64,000 nt of DNA, from NCBI GenBank assembly GCA_029721435.1, contig CM056582.1:37840611-37904610 (forward strand). The letters are read 5' to 3'. Within the stretch, counting starts at the first letter, position 1; the number at the start of each line of letters is the position of its first letter. The position numbers and the translations under genes were made by a program. This DNA comes from Gymnothorax reevesii (lineage: Eukaryota; Chordata; Actinopteri; Anguilliformes; Muraenidae). The notes under the pieces are model-generated. The model worked only from the letters and a program-made list of their open reading frames with translations. It had not been told where the DNA came from and searched no databases. This document shows positions 9,321 to 21,107 of the stretch, one piece after another.

Positions 9321-9347
9321 GTTTTGTCGCATAGAATGTGACAAAAC
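9321..9347. repeat. Deletion junction 1 (m3/m4), palindromic filler
   Basis: The arms are gttttgtcgcat and atgtgacaaaac around loop aga. One mismatch arises from G9329, which is A in the other four junctions. Confidence 0.9.
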
Positions 9348-10402
9348 AATCATAGAATTCCACAAAGGTTGGCCAGTATATACAAGCAGCATAGGTAGTT
9401 TCACTCAAGTCTTCCCACTCTTTGATGCAATTGTCAGTGCCCTTTTACTACAGTGTTTGAATTCTATGGATAGCTTAAGGGAGTGTCAGCAGACTTTTAT
9501 AATACTATCTTGTATTCACTATTGACACAATAGGGACTTTAGGCAAGGGCGGATTTTGCGACGGCTACGGCACCCGGATATAGATCTGCACTCCGCTGAT
9601 CGAGACTGAAGCCGTTGTGCCGGCGTTCTTTGCCGTAGCAGGCTGATCTACCATGGGGAAAGAACCAATCTCACGTGGCCACTACAACACTTGGTTCAGG
9701 AGATTGAAAATGTTTTCTATAATTGATTGTGACACACTAAACATTATGTGTTTCAGTGGACTTTTCACACAGACACAGGATACTGTGTAAATTTCGCTGA
9801 GTAAAACCATAGTGAACAATTTTCTGCTGCAGGCTATATTCTCCCCTCATCCCAGCATGGCATACGGTACTTAATTTCTCTACCCTATAAACATCTATAT
9901 TTACTCACATGTACATTAGTCTTTCTTCTACTGCTGTGCATGAAAAGTACACATATGATGTATATAAATGCACACTCCCATGCACTTTACCATTCATTCA
10001 CACTCTGATTAGATGTGTGCTTTAATTGTCAAACTTTACGTCTTTTTAAAATTGAATTGTTCAAAGTAAAGTTTATTAAAAAGATGCACATTTCTTTTGG
10101 TTATGCTCTGTTCCTGTACTTGGCATAATGACAATAAATTTGAATATTGTAATCAAATATTAACTGTTTCCCATTTCCCCTAAATCTATGACATCTACTC
10201 CTTTTGCCAGTGGGAGCAGGACAAATGAGCACTCACACTGAATTAACTACTTTGCTGACAAACCCTGATTAAAATCCACTTTTGTTTAAAGTCTCTGCTG
10301 GATTTGACAGTGACAGCACCAGCACTTGAGACACTTTTTTCCAGGTGCCATAGGCATTGCAAAATCTGCCATTGTTGCTGGTCCAGATGAAATGCACAAT
10401 TC

Positions 10403-10475
10403 CAACCACGAAGGGACTCGAACCCTCAGTCTACTGATCCGAAGTCAGACGCCTTATCCATTAGGCCACGTGGTC
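10403..10475 (-). tRNA. tRNA-Arg(UCG), copy t4, one stem mismatch
   Basis: It matches the consensus except A43 to T, which makes a U27-U43 mismatch at the outer end of the anticodon stem. Boxes A and B and the anticodon are intact, so it is likely still transcribable. Confidence 0.9.
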
Positions 10476-11129
10476 ATTGCATGACAAGGCTGACTCCGAA
10501 TAGTGAGCTGTGAGAACTGACAGCGGTTGATCAGTGCCATGTCAAATAACCGCTGTCATGTTGAGTTAAACAGCCCTGTCATTGAAAAACTCTCATACTC
10601 AATCACTCTCCAGATCCAAACTCAGGTGTTTTGACCGTATGGTCAGGCTGAGCAATGTTAGCCCCTTGACTGAAGTTTGGTGAGTTTTTTTCTCAGATTT
10701 CAGTGTTATTAACACCAGCAAGATGATATGAAAAAACACCACCATCACACAACTATGCAAAGACTCAAGTCCTCAATCTTTTGATCCGGAGTCAGAAAGC
10801 TCCTCCATTAGGTGTCCTTTCATATTAGGTGACATCATTGGGGTTGACTTATGTTATTCCCTTAAACAAAGCCTTGTGAGTGTTAGTTTCAAGTTTCTGT
10901 TGCAGAAACTGTGACCAAGTCATGTTAACAAGTACCAGCTTAAAAGAAAGTTTTTGTCCGAGAAACAGCTGGCAAGTGACATTAAAAAGCACCAGCACTA
11001 AACAACCATGAATGGTCTCCAACTGTCAGTCTTAATACTTGAGTCAACTAAATTATCCAATATTTGCCTGATGTATTAGTTCACATGGTCAGGTTGAGTT
11101 TTGCTTGTCCCTTGACAGTGGTTTTGTGA

Positions 11130-11156
11130 GTTTTGTCACATAGAATGTGACAAAAC
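11130..11156. repeat. Deletion junction 2 (m4/m5), palindromic filler
   Basis: It is a perfect 12-bp inverted repeat, gttttgtcacat and atgtgacaaaac, with loop aga. The left 8 nt are the retained flank; the rest is filler. Confidence 0.93.
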
Positions 11157-11157
11157 A

Positions 11158-14100
11158 ATCATAGAATTCCACAAAGGTTGGCCAGTATATACAAGCAGCA
11201 TAGGTAGTTTCACTCAAGTCTTCCCACTCTTTGATGCAATTGTCAGTGCCCTTTTACTACAGTGTTTGAATTCTATGGATAGCTTAAGGGAGTGTCAGCA
11301 GACTTTTATAATACTATCTTGTATTCACTATTGACACAATAGGGACTTTAAGCAAGGGCGGATTTTGCGACGGCTACGGCACCCGCATATAGATCTGCAC
11401 TCCGCTGATCGAGACTGAAGCCGTTGTGCCGGCGTTCTTTGCCGTAGCAGGCTGATCTACCATGGGGAAAGAACCAATCTCACGTGGCCACTACAACGCT
11501 TGGTTCAGGAGATTGAAAATGTTTTCTATAATTGATTGTGACACACTAAACATTATGTGTTTCAGTGGACTTTTCACACAGACACAGGATACTGTGTAAA
11601 TTTCGCTGAGTAAAACCATAGTGAACAATTTTCTGCTGCAGGCTATATTCTCCCCTCATCCCAGCATGGCATACGGTACTTAATTTCTCTACCCTATAAA
11701 CATCTATATTTACTCACATGTACATTAGTCTTTCTTCTACTGCTGTGCATGAAAAGTACACATATGATGTATATAAATGCACACTCCCATGCACTTTACC
11801 ATTCATTCACACTCTGATTAGATGTGTGCTTTAATTGTCAAACTTTACGTCTTTTTAAAATTGAATTGTTCAAAGTAAAGTTTATTAAAAAGATGCACAT
11901 TTCTTTTGGTTATGCTCTGTTCCTGTACTTGGCATAATGACAATAAATTTGAATATTGTAATCAAATATTAACTGTTTCCCTTTTCCCCTAAATCTATGA
12001 CATCTACTCCTTTTGCCAGTGGGAGCAGGACAAATGAGCACTCACACTGAATTAACTATTTTGCTGACAAACCCTGATTAAAATCCACTTTTGTTTAAAG
12101 TCTCTGCTGGATTTGACAGTGACAGCACCAGCACTTGAGACACTTTTTTCCAGGTGCCATAGGCATTGCAAAATCTGCCATTGTTGCTGGTCCAGATGAA
12201 ATGCACAATTCCAACCACGAAGGGACTCGAACCCTCAGTCTTCTGATCCAAAGTCAGACGCCTTATCCATTAGGCCACGTGGTCATTGCATGACAAGGCT
12301 GACTCCTAACAGTGAGCTGTGAGAACTGACAGCGGTTGATCAGTGCCATGTCAAATAACCGCTGTCATGTTGAGTTAAACAGCCCTGTCATTGAAAAACT
12401 CTCATACTCAATCACTCTCCAGATCCAAACTCAGGTGTTTCGACCGTATGGTCAGGCTGAGCAATGTTAGCCCCTTGACTGAAGTTTGGTGAGTTTTTTT
12501 CTCAGATTTCAGTGTTAGTAACACCAGCAAGATGATATGAAAAAACACCACCATCACACAACTATGCAAAGACTCAAGTCCTCAATCTTTTGATCCGGAG
12601 TCAGAAAGCTCCTCCATTAGGTGTCCTTTCATATTAGGTGACATCATTGGGGTTGACTTATGTTATTCCCTTAAACAAAGCCTTGTGAGTGTTAGTTTCA
12701 AGTTTCTGTTGCAGAAACTGTGACCAAGTCGTGTTAACAAGTACCAGCTTCAAAGAAAGTTTTTGTCCAAGAAACAGCTGGCAAGTGACATTAAAAAGCA
12801 CCAGCACTAAACAACCATGAATGGTCTCCAACTGTCAGTCTTAATACTTGAGTCAACTAAATTATCCAATATTTGCCTGATGTATTAGTTCACATGGTCA
12901 GGTTGAGTTTTGCTTGTCCCTTGACAGTGGTTTTGTGAGTTTTGTCAAGGTTCTTTCTAAAACCGCAGCCAGATAACATGAAAAACCACGACCAGAAGAC
13001 ACTTATGAAGGGACTCAGATCCTCAATGTTCTGGCTCAAAGTCAGAAACCTCACCTATTAGTTTGCTTTCATACATTACTACTACTATGTTACATTCAAA
13101 AGCTCTGTTATTGAACAAGGTATGCTCAATTACCTTATCCAAAATCAGGTGCCCTGTGTATCGGACCGTAAAAAACAGCTTGCAAATGATATAAACACAA
13201 GTGTCAAACAAGCAAGAAGGGACTAAAGTCCTTCGTCTTCAGATCCGTAGTCAGGAATTTCTCCATTAGGGGCCCTTCATATTAGGTAACATCATATGAC
13301 TGAATTGCTTTATTGTCATGAAGAAAAGGTTCCAAGTTCTTTAACTGCTTTCTTTTGACGAAACAGCTACCAGTTCATATTAACAAGCACCAACTTTAAA
13401 GAAAGTTTTTATGTAGGAAATACCGCAAGATACATTAACAAGCACCCCCATGAAACACCCTTGAAGGTTCTCCAACAATCAATCCGAAGATCAGGGCCAT
13501 GTTCGAATAGTGTTTTTTGTCACGGAAAGTGGCTAACTTCTAGAAAATGAGCTGGAAGTGTATACACGGCAGCCATGAGAAGTGTATTCCAGTTTTGTCA
13601 ATGTAAAGAAAAGGTGCTTCAATGCTTCCTAACGTATCACCTTTGACATAGGGTACACGAAACCATTCTTCAGAAAAACAAAGGTGATAATGCCATCCAG
13701 CCATTCAGTGTGGCTGAACCATTTAAAGTGACGACCATCCATACGGGCAATCACAAAAAACAAAGGAACGTGATGGGCAAGAATGGCATGATCAAGTTGG
13801 CCAGTAAATGCATTGGATTGTCGTAGCAGCACGGTTGTCTTCCTTAGCCGTTTTGAATTCCCCTTTACACCTCTCCTTTACCTCATGACATTATCCAATT
13901 GTGGTTGAAGAAACGTTTATGGACATTAGAGCATATGATGTCATTTTTTGTCTATTCAAATTCTGCAGCAAAGTTATATAACTTATCCTTTATATGCCAT
14001 ATGATTAGGTCACACGGTCAGGTTGAATTATACTAGTCCTTTAATTGAAGCTTCATGTTTTTTCAGGTTAATTTTTAAGAAACAGCTGTCTACTTTTAAA

Positions 14101-14323
14101 ATGCACACGCGTTAAAGTATTGTTAAGGGTCTCTTTAATCTTCTGAACCAAGGACTGACACCTTATCCATTCGATCACACAGTCAGTTTCCATGATGTCA
14201 GCTCCATAGAATTAAAAACAGTAAAATGGACGATGTCATGGAGTTGTGGGGATCTGAAGGGAGCTTAAAATGGCCACCCTTATTGATAAGAAAGTATTCC
14301 TATTGTGACACCTGAAAGGGAAG
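11158..14323. repeat. Monomer m5, long form (3166 bp)
   Basis: It follows a short monomer and carries the linked variants 'cttcccac', 'attgacac' and 'cccgcat'. It contains t5, the copy with a changed anticodon. Confidence 0.95.
12212..12284 (-). tRNA. tRNA-Arg-like copy t5 with anticodon UUG
   Basis: A single C35-to-T change makes the loop CTTTGGA and the anticodon UUG, which reads Gln codons CAA/CAG. Everything else is the Arg consensus: all stems pair and both promoter boxes are intact. A base-only caller would name it tRNA-Gln(UUG), but the body, discriminator G73 and D loop are Arg. Metazoan ArgRS relies strongly on C35, so charging with Arg should fall. Whether GlnRS would accept it cannot be told from sequence. 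Confidence 0.9.
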
Positions 14324-15377
14324 ATCATAGAATTCCACAAAGGTTGGCCAGTATATACAAGCAGCATAGGTAGTTTCACTCAAGTCTGCCCACTCTTTGA
14401 TGCAATTGTCAGTGCCCTTTTACTACAGTGTTTGAATTCTATGGATAGCTTAAGGGAGTGTCAGCAGACTTTTATAATACTATCTTGTATTCACTATTGT
14501 CACAATAGGGACTTTAAGCAAGGGCGGATTTTGCGACGGCTACGGCACCCGGATATAGATCTGCACTCCGCTGATCGAGACTGAAGCCGTTGTGCCGGCG
14601 TTCTTTGCCGTGGCAGGCTGATCTACCATGGGGAAAGAACCAATCTCTCGTGGCCACTAGAACGCTTGGTTCAGGAGATTGAAAATGTTTTCTATAATTG
14701 ATTGTGACACACTAAACATTATGTGTTTCAGTGGACTTTTCACACAGACACAGGATACTGTGTAAATTTCGCTGAGTAAAACCATAGTGAACAATTTTCT
14801 GCTGCAGGCTATATTCTCCCCTCATCCCAGCATGGCATACGGTACTTAATTTCTCTACCCTATAAACATCTATATTTACTCACATGTACATTAGTCTTTC
14901 TTCTACTGCTGTGCATGAAAAGTACACATATGATGTATATAAATGCACACTCCCATGCACTTTACCATTCATTCACACTCTGATTAGATGTGTGCTTTAA
15001 TTGTCAAACTTTACGTCTTTTTAAAATTGAATTGTTCAAAGTAAAGTTTATTAAAAAGATGCACATTTCTTTTGGTTATGCTCTGTTCCTGTACTTGGCA
15101 TAATGACAATAAATTTGAATATTGTAATCAAATATTAACTGTTTCCCATTTCCCCTAAATCTATGACATCTACTCCTTTTGCCAGTGGGAGCAGGACAAA
15201 TGAGCACTCACACTGAATTAACTACTTTGCTGACAAACCCTGATTAAAATCCACTTTTGTTTAAAGTCTCTGCTGGATTTGACAGTGACAGCACCAGCAC
15301 TTGAGACACTTTTTTCCAGGTGCCATAGGCATTGCAAAATCTGCCATTGTTGCTGGTCCAGATGAAATGCACAATTC

Positions 15378-15450
15378 CAACCACGAAGGGACTCGAACCC
15401 TCAGTCTTCTAATCCGAAGTCAGACGCCTTATCCATTAGGCCACGTGGTC
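15378..15450 (-). tRNA. tRNA-Arg(UCG), copy t6
   Basis: It matches the consensus except C40 to T, which turns pair 30-40 from G-C into G-U. The change is structurally tolerated and the promoter boxes are intact. It lies in short monomer m6. Confidence 0.93.
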
Positions 15451-16104
15451 ATTGCATGACAAGGCTGACTCCGAACAGTGAGCTGTGAGAACTGACAGCG
15501 GTTGATCAGTGCCATGTCAAATAACCGCTGTCATGTTGAGTTAAACAGCCCTGTCATTGAAAAACTCTCATACTCAATCACTCTCCAGATCCAAACTCAG
15601 GTGTTTTGACCGTATGGTCAGGCTGAGCAATGTTAGCCCCTTGACTGAAGTTTGGTGAGTTTTTTTCTCAGATTTCAGTGTTATTAACACCAGCAAGATG
15701 ATATGAAAAAACACCACCATCACACAACTATGCAAAGACTCAAGTCCTCAATCTTTTGATCCGGAGTCAGAAAGCTCCTCCATTAGGTGTCCTTTCATAT
15801 TAGGTGACATCATTGGGGTTGACTTATGTTATTCCCTTAAACAAAGCCTTGTGAGTGTTAGTTTCAAGTTTCTGTTGCAGAAACTGTGACCAAGTCATGT
15901 TAACAAGTACCAGCTTAAAAGAAAGTTTTTGTCCGAGAAACAGCTGGCAAGTGACATTAAAAAGCACCAGCACTAAACAACCATGAATGGTCTCCAACTG
16001 TCAGTCTTAATACTTGAGTCAACTAAATTATCCAATATTTGCCTGATGTATTAGTTCACATGGTCAGGTTGAGTTTTGCTTGTCCCTTGACAGTGGTTTT
16101 GTGA

Positions 16105-16131
16105 GTTTTGTCACATAGAATGTGACAAAAC
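16105..16131. repeat. Deletion junction 3 (m6/m7), palindromic filler
   Basis: It is identical to junction 2 and sits at the S-to-F boundary of the first dimer. Confidence 0.93.
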
Positions 16132-16132
16132 A

Positions 16133-19100
16133 ATCATAGAATTCCACAAAGGTTGGCCAGTATATACAAGCAGCATAGGTAGTTTCACTCAAGTCTTCCC
16201 ACTCTTTGATGCAATTGTCAGTGCCCTTTTACTACAGTGTTTGAATTCTATGGATAGCTTAAGGGAGTGTCAGCAGACTTTTATAATACTATCTTGTATT
16301 CACTATTGACACAATAGGGACTTTAAGCAAGGGCGGATTTTGCGACGGCTACGGCACCCGCATATAGATCTGCACTCCGCTGATCGAGACTGAAGCCGTT
16401 GTGCCGGCGTTCTTTGCCGTAGCAGGCTGATCTACCATGGGGAAAGAACCAATCTCACGTGGCCACTACAACGCTTGGTTCAGGAGATTGAAAATGTTTT
16501 CTATAATTGATTGTGACACACTAAACATTATGTGTTTCAGTGGACTTTTCACACAGACACAGGATACTGTGTAAATTTCGCTGAGTAAAACCATAGTGAA
16601 CAATTTTCTGCTGCAGGCTATATTCTCCCCTCATCCCAGCATGGCATACGGTACTTAATTTCTCTACCCTATAAACATCTATATTTACTCACATGTACAT
16701 TAGTCTTTCTTCTACTGCTGTGCATGAAAAGTACACATATGATGTATATAAATGCACACTCCCATGCACTTTACCATTCATTCACACTCTGATTAGATGT
16801 GTGCTTTAATTGTCAAACTTTACGTCTTTTTAAAATTGAATTGTTCAAAGTAAAGTTTATTAAAAAGATGCACATTTCTTTTGGTTATGCTCTGTTCCTG
16901 TACTTGGCATAATGACAATAAATTTGAATATTGTAATCAAATATTAACTGTTTCCCTTTTCCCCTAAATCTATGACATCTACTCCTTTTGCCAGTGGGAG
17001 CAGGACAAATGAGCACTCACACTGAATTAACTACTTTGCTGACAAACCCTGATTAAAATCCACTTTTGTTTAAAGTCTCTGCTGGATTTGACAGTGACAG
17101 CACCAGCACTTGAGACACTTTTTTCCAGGTGCCATAGGCATTGCAAAATCTGCCATTGTTGCTGGTCCAGATGAAATGCACAATTCCAACCACGAAGGGA
17201 CTCGAACCCTCAGTCTTCTGATCCGAAGTCAGACGCCTTATCCATTAGGCCACGTGGTCATTGCATGACAAGGCTGACTCCTAACAGTGAGCTGTGAGAA
17301 CTGACAGCGGTTGATCAGTGCCATGTCAAATAACCGCTGTCATGTTGAGTTAAACAGCCCTGTCATTGAAAAACTCTCATGCTCAATCACTCTCCAGATC
17401 CAAACTCAGGTGTTTCGACCGTATGGTCAGGCTGAGCAATGTTAGCCCCTTGACTGAAGTTTGGTGAGTTTTTTTCTCAGATTTCAGTGTTAGTAACACC
17501 AGCAAGATGATATGAAAAAACACCACCATCACACAACTATGCAAAGACTCAAGTCCTCAATCTTTTGATCCGGAGTCAGAAAGCTCCTCCATTAGGTGTC
17601 CTTTCATATTAGGTGACATCATTGGGGTTGACTTATGTTATTCCCTTAAACAAAGCCTTGTGAGTGTTAGTTTCAAGTTTCTGTTGCAGAAACTGTGACC
17701 AAGTCGTGTTAACAAGTACCAGCTTAAAAGAAAGTTTTTGTCCAAGAAACAGCTGGCAAGTGACATTAAAAAGCACCAGCACTAAACAACCATGAATGGT
17801 CTCCAACTGTCAGTCTTAATACTTGAGTCAACTAAATTATCCAATATTTGCCTGATGTATTAGTTCACATGGTCAGGTTGAGTTTTGCTTGTCCCTTGAC
17901 AGTGGTTTTGTGAGTTTTGTCAAGGTTCTTTCTAAAACCGCAGCCAGATAACATGAAAAACCACGACCAGAAGACACTTATGAAGGGACTCAGATCCTCA
18001 ATGTTCTGGCTCAAAGTCAGAAACCTCACCTATTAGTTTGCTTTCATACATTACTACTACTATGTTACATTCAAAAGCTCTGTTATTGAACAAGGTATGC
18101 TCAATTACCTTATCCAAAATCAGGTGCCCTGTGTATCGGACCGTAAAAAACAGCTTGCAAATGATATAAACACAAGTGTCAAACAAGCAAGAAGGGACTA
18201 AAGTCCTTCGTCTTCAGATCCGTAGTCAGGAATTTCTCCATTAGGGGCCCTTCATATTAGGTAACATCATATGACTGAATTGCTTTATTGTCATTAAGAA
18301 AAGGTTCCAAGTTCTTTAACTGCTTTCTTTTGACGAAACAGCTACCAGTTCATATTAACAAGCACCAACTTTAAAGAAAGTTTTTATGTAGGAAATACCG
18401 CAAGATACATTAACAAGCACCCCCATGAAACACCCTTGAAGGTTCTCCAACAATCAATCCGAAGATCAGGGCCATGTTGGAATAGTGTTTTTTGTCACGG
18501 AAAGTGGCTAACTTCTAGAAAATGAGCTGGAAGTGTATACACGGCAGCCATGAGAAGTGTATTCCAGTTTTGTCAATGTAAAGAAAAGGTGCTTCAATGC
18601 TTCCTAACGTATCACCTTTGACATAGGGTACACGAAACCATTCTTCAGAAAAACAAAGGTGATAATGCCATCCAGCCATTCAGTGTGGCTGAACCATTTA
18701 AAGTGACGACCATCCATACGGGCAATCACAAAAAACAAAGGAACGTGATGGGCAAGAATGGCATGATCAAGTTGGCCAGTAAATGCATTGGATTGTCGTA
18801 GCAGCACGGTTGTCTTCCTTAGCCGTTTTGAATTCCCCTTTACACCTCTCCTTTACCTCATGACATTATCCAATTGTGGTTGAAGAAACGTTTATGGACA
18901 TTAGAGCATATGATGTCATTTTTTGTCTATTCAAATTCTGCAGCAAAGTTATATAACTTATCCTTTATATGCCATATGATTAGGTCACACGGTCAGGTTG
19001 AATTATACTAGTCCTTTCATTGAAGCTTCATGTTTTTTCAGGTTAATTTTTAAGAAACAGCTGTCTACTTTTAAAATGCACACGCGTTAAAGTATTGTTA

Positions 19101-19298
19101 AGGGTCTCTTTAATCTTCTGAACCAAGGACTGACACCTTATCCATTCGATCACACAGTCAGTTTCCATGATGTCAGCTCCATAGAATTAAAAACAGTAAA
19201 ATGGACGATGTCATGGAGTTGTGGGGATCTGAAGGGAGCTTAAAATGGCCACCCTTATTGATAAGAAAGTATTCCTATTGTGACACCTGAAAGGGAAG
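16133..19298. repeat. Monomer m7, long form (3166 bp)
   Basis: It is the second half of the first S-F dimer and contains consensus t7. Its right part has 'catgttgg' near 18474 and 'ctttcattg', shared with m9 and m11. Confidence 0.95.
17187..17259 (-). tRNA. tRNA-Arg(UCG), copy t7, consensus
   Basis: It is identical to t2 over all 73 nt and lies in long monomer m7. A T4 is at 17145-17148. Confidence 0.97.
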
Positions 19299-20352
19299 AT
19301 CATAGAATTCCACAAAGGTTGGCCAGTATATACAAGCAGCATAGGTAGTTTCACTCAAGTCTGCCCACTCTTTGATGCAATTGTCAGTGCCCTTTTACTA
19401 CAGTGTTTGAATTCTATGGATAGCTTAAGGGAGTGTCAGCAGACTTTTATAATACTATCTTGTATTCACTATTGTCACAATAGGGACTTTAAGCAAGGGC
19501 GGATTTTGCGACGGCTACGGCACCCGGATATAGATCTGCACTCCGCTGATCGAGACTGAAGCCGTTGTGCCGGCGTTCTTTGCCGTAGCAGGCTGATCTA
19601 CCATGGGGAAAGAACCAATCTCTCGTGGCCACTAGAACGCCTGGTTAAGGAGATTGAAAATGTTTTCTATAATTGATTGTGACACACTAAACATTATGTG
19701 TTTCAGTGGACTTTTCACACAGACACAGGATACTGTGTAAATTTCGCTGAGTAAAACCATAGTGAACAATTTTCTGCTGCAGGCTATATTCTCCCCTCAT
19801 CCCAGCATGGCATACGGTACTTAATTTCTCTACCCTATAAACATCTATATTTACTCACATGTACATTAGTCTTTCTTCTACTGCTGTGCATGAAAAGTAC
19901 ACATATGATGTATATAAATGCACACTCCCATGCACTTTACCATTCATTCACACTCTGATTAGATGTGTGCTTTAATTGTCAAACTTTACGTCTTTTTAAA
20001 ATTGAATTGTTCAAAGTAAAGTTTATTAAAAAGATGCACATTTCTTTTGGTTATGCTCTGTTCCTGTACTTGGCATAATGACAATAAATTTGAATATTGT
20101 AATCAAATATTAACTGTTTCCCATTTCCCCTAAATCTATGACATCTACTCCTTTTGCCAGTGGGAGCAGGACAAATGAGCACTCACACTGAATTAACTAC
20201 TTTGCTGACAAACCCTGATTAAAATCCACTTTTGTTTAAAGTCTCTGCTGGATTTGACAGTGACAGCACCAGCACTTGAGACACTTTTTTCCAGGTGCCA
20301 TAGGCATTGCAAAATCTGCCATTGTTGCTGGTCCAGATGAAATGCACAATTC

Positions 20353-20425
20353 CAACCACGAAGGGACTCGAATCCTCAGTCTTCTGATCCGAAGTCAGAC
20401 GCCTTATCCATTAGGCCACGTGGTC
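20353..20425 (-). tRNA. tRNA-Arg(UCG), copy t8, T-stem/box B lesion
   Basis: G53 to A breaks the highly conserved G53-C61 pair and changes box B to GATTCGAGTCC. The rest is consensus. t10 has exactly the same change, 4975 bp away. Function is doubtful. Confidence 0.8.
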
Positions 20426-21079
20426 ATTGCATGACGAGGCTGACTCCTAACAGTGAGCTGTGAGAACTGACAGCGGTTGATCAGTGCCATGTCAAATAAC
20501 CGCTGTCATGTTGAGTTAAACAGCCCTGTCATTGAAAAACTCTCATACTCAATCACTCTCCAGATCCAAACTCAGGTGTTTCGACCGTATGGTCAGGCTG
20601 AGCAATGTTAGCCCCTTGACTGAAGTTTGGTGAGTTTTTTTCTCAGATTTCAGTGTTAGTAACACCAGCAAGATGATATGAAAAAACACCACCATCACAC
20701 AACTATGCAAAGACTCAAGTCCTCAATCTTTTGATCCGGAGTCAGAAAGCTCCTCCATTAGGTGTCCTTTCATATTAGGTGACATCATTGGGGTTGACTT
20801 ATGTTATTCCCTTAAACAAAGCCTTGTGAGTGTTAGTTTCAAGTTTCTGTTGCAGAAACTGTGACCAAGTCGTGTTAACAAGTACCAGCTTAAAAGAAAG
20901 TTTTTGTCCAAGAAACAGCTGGCAAGTGACATTAAAAAGCACCAGCACTAAACAACCATGAATGGTCTCCAACTGTCAGTCTTAATACTTGAGTCAACTA
21001 AATTATCCAATATTTGCCTGATGTATTAGTTCACATGGTCAGGTTGAGTTTTGCTTGTCCCTTGACAGTGGTTTTGTGA

Positions 21080-21106
21080 GTTTTGTCACATAGAATGTGA
21101 CAAAAC
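21080..21106. repeat. Deletion junction 4 (m8/m9), palindromic filler
   Basis: It is identical to junction 2 and lies exactly 4975 bp after junction 3. Confidence 0.93.
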
Positions 21107-21107
21107 A

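Larger units (their letters stand above)
7540..9348. repeat. Monomer m3, short form (1809 bp)
   Basis: It is normal on its left side, then jumps at 9328 through the filler into the next monomer. It contains t3. Its junction filler has a G at 9329 where the other four junctions have A. Confidence 0.95.
9349..11157. repeat. Monomer m4, short form (1809 bp)
   Basis: This is the second of two consecutive short monomers and contains t4. Its left part has the 'cttcccac' and 'attgacac' variants that mark every monomer following a deletion junction. Confidence 0.95.
14324..16132. repeat. Monomer m6, short form (1809 bp)
   Basis: It is the first half of the first S-F dimer. It has 'ctcgtggccactag' near 14647, shared only with m8 and m10. 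It contains t6. Confidence 0.95.
19299..21107. repeat. Monomer m8, short form (1809 bp)
   Basis: Its private variants are repeated exactly 4975 bp away in m10: 'cgcctggttaagg' near 19638, 'atgacgaggc' near 20431 and the T-stem change in t8. Confidence 0.95.

Noticed and set aside
12212..12284. Genuine tRNA-Gln(UUG) gene
   Set aside because: Only one base separates it from the neighbouring Arg copies. Body, variable loop and discriminator are Arg, so I treat it as a mutated Arg gene.
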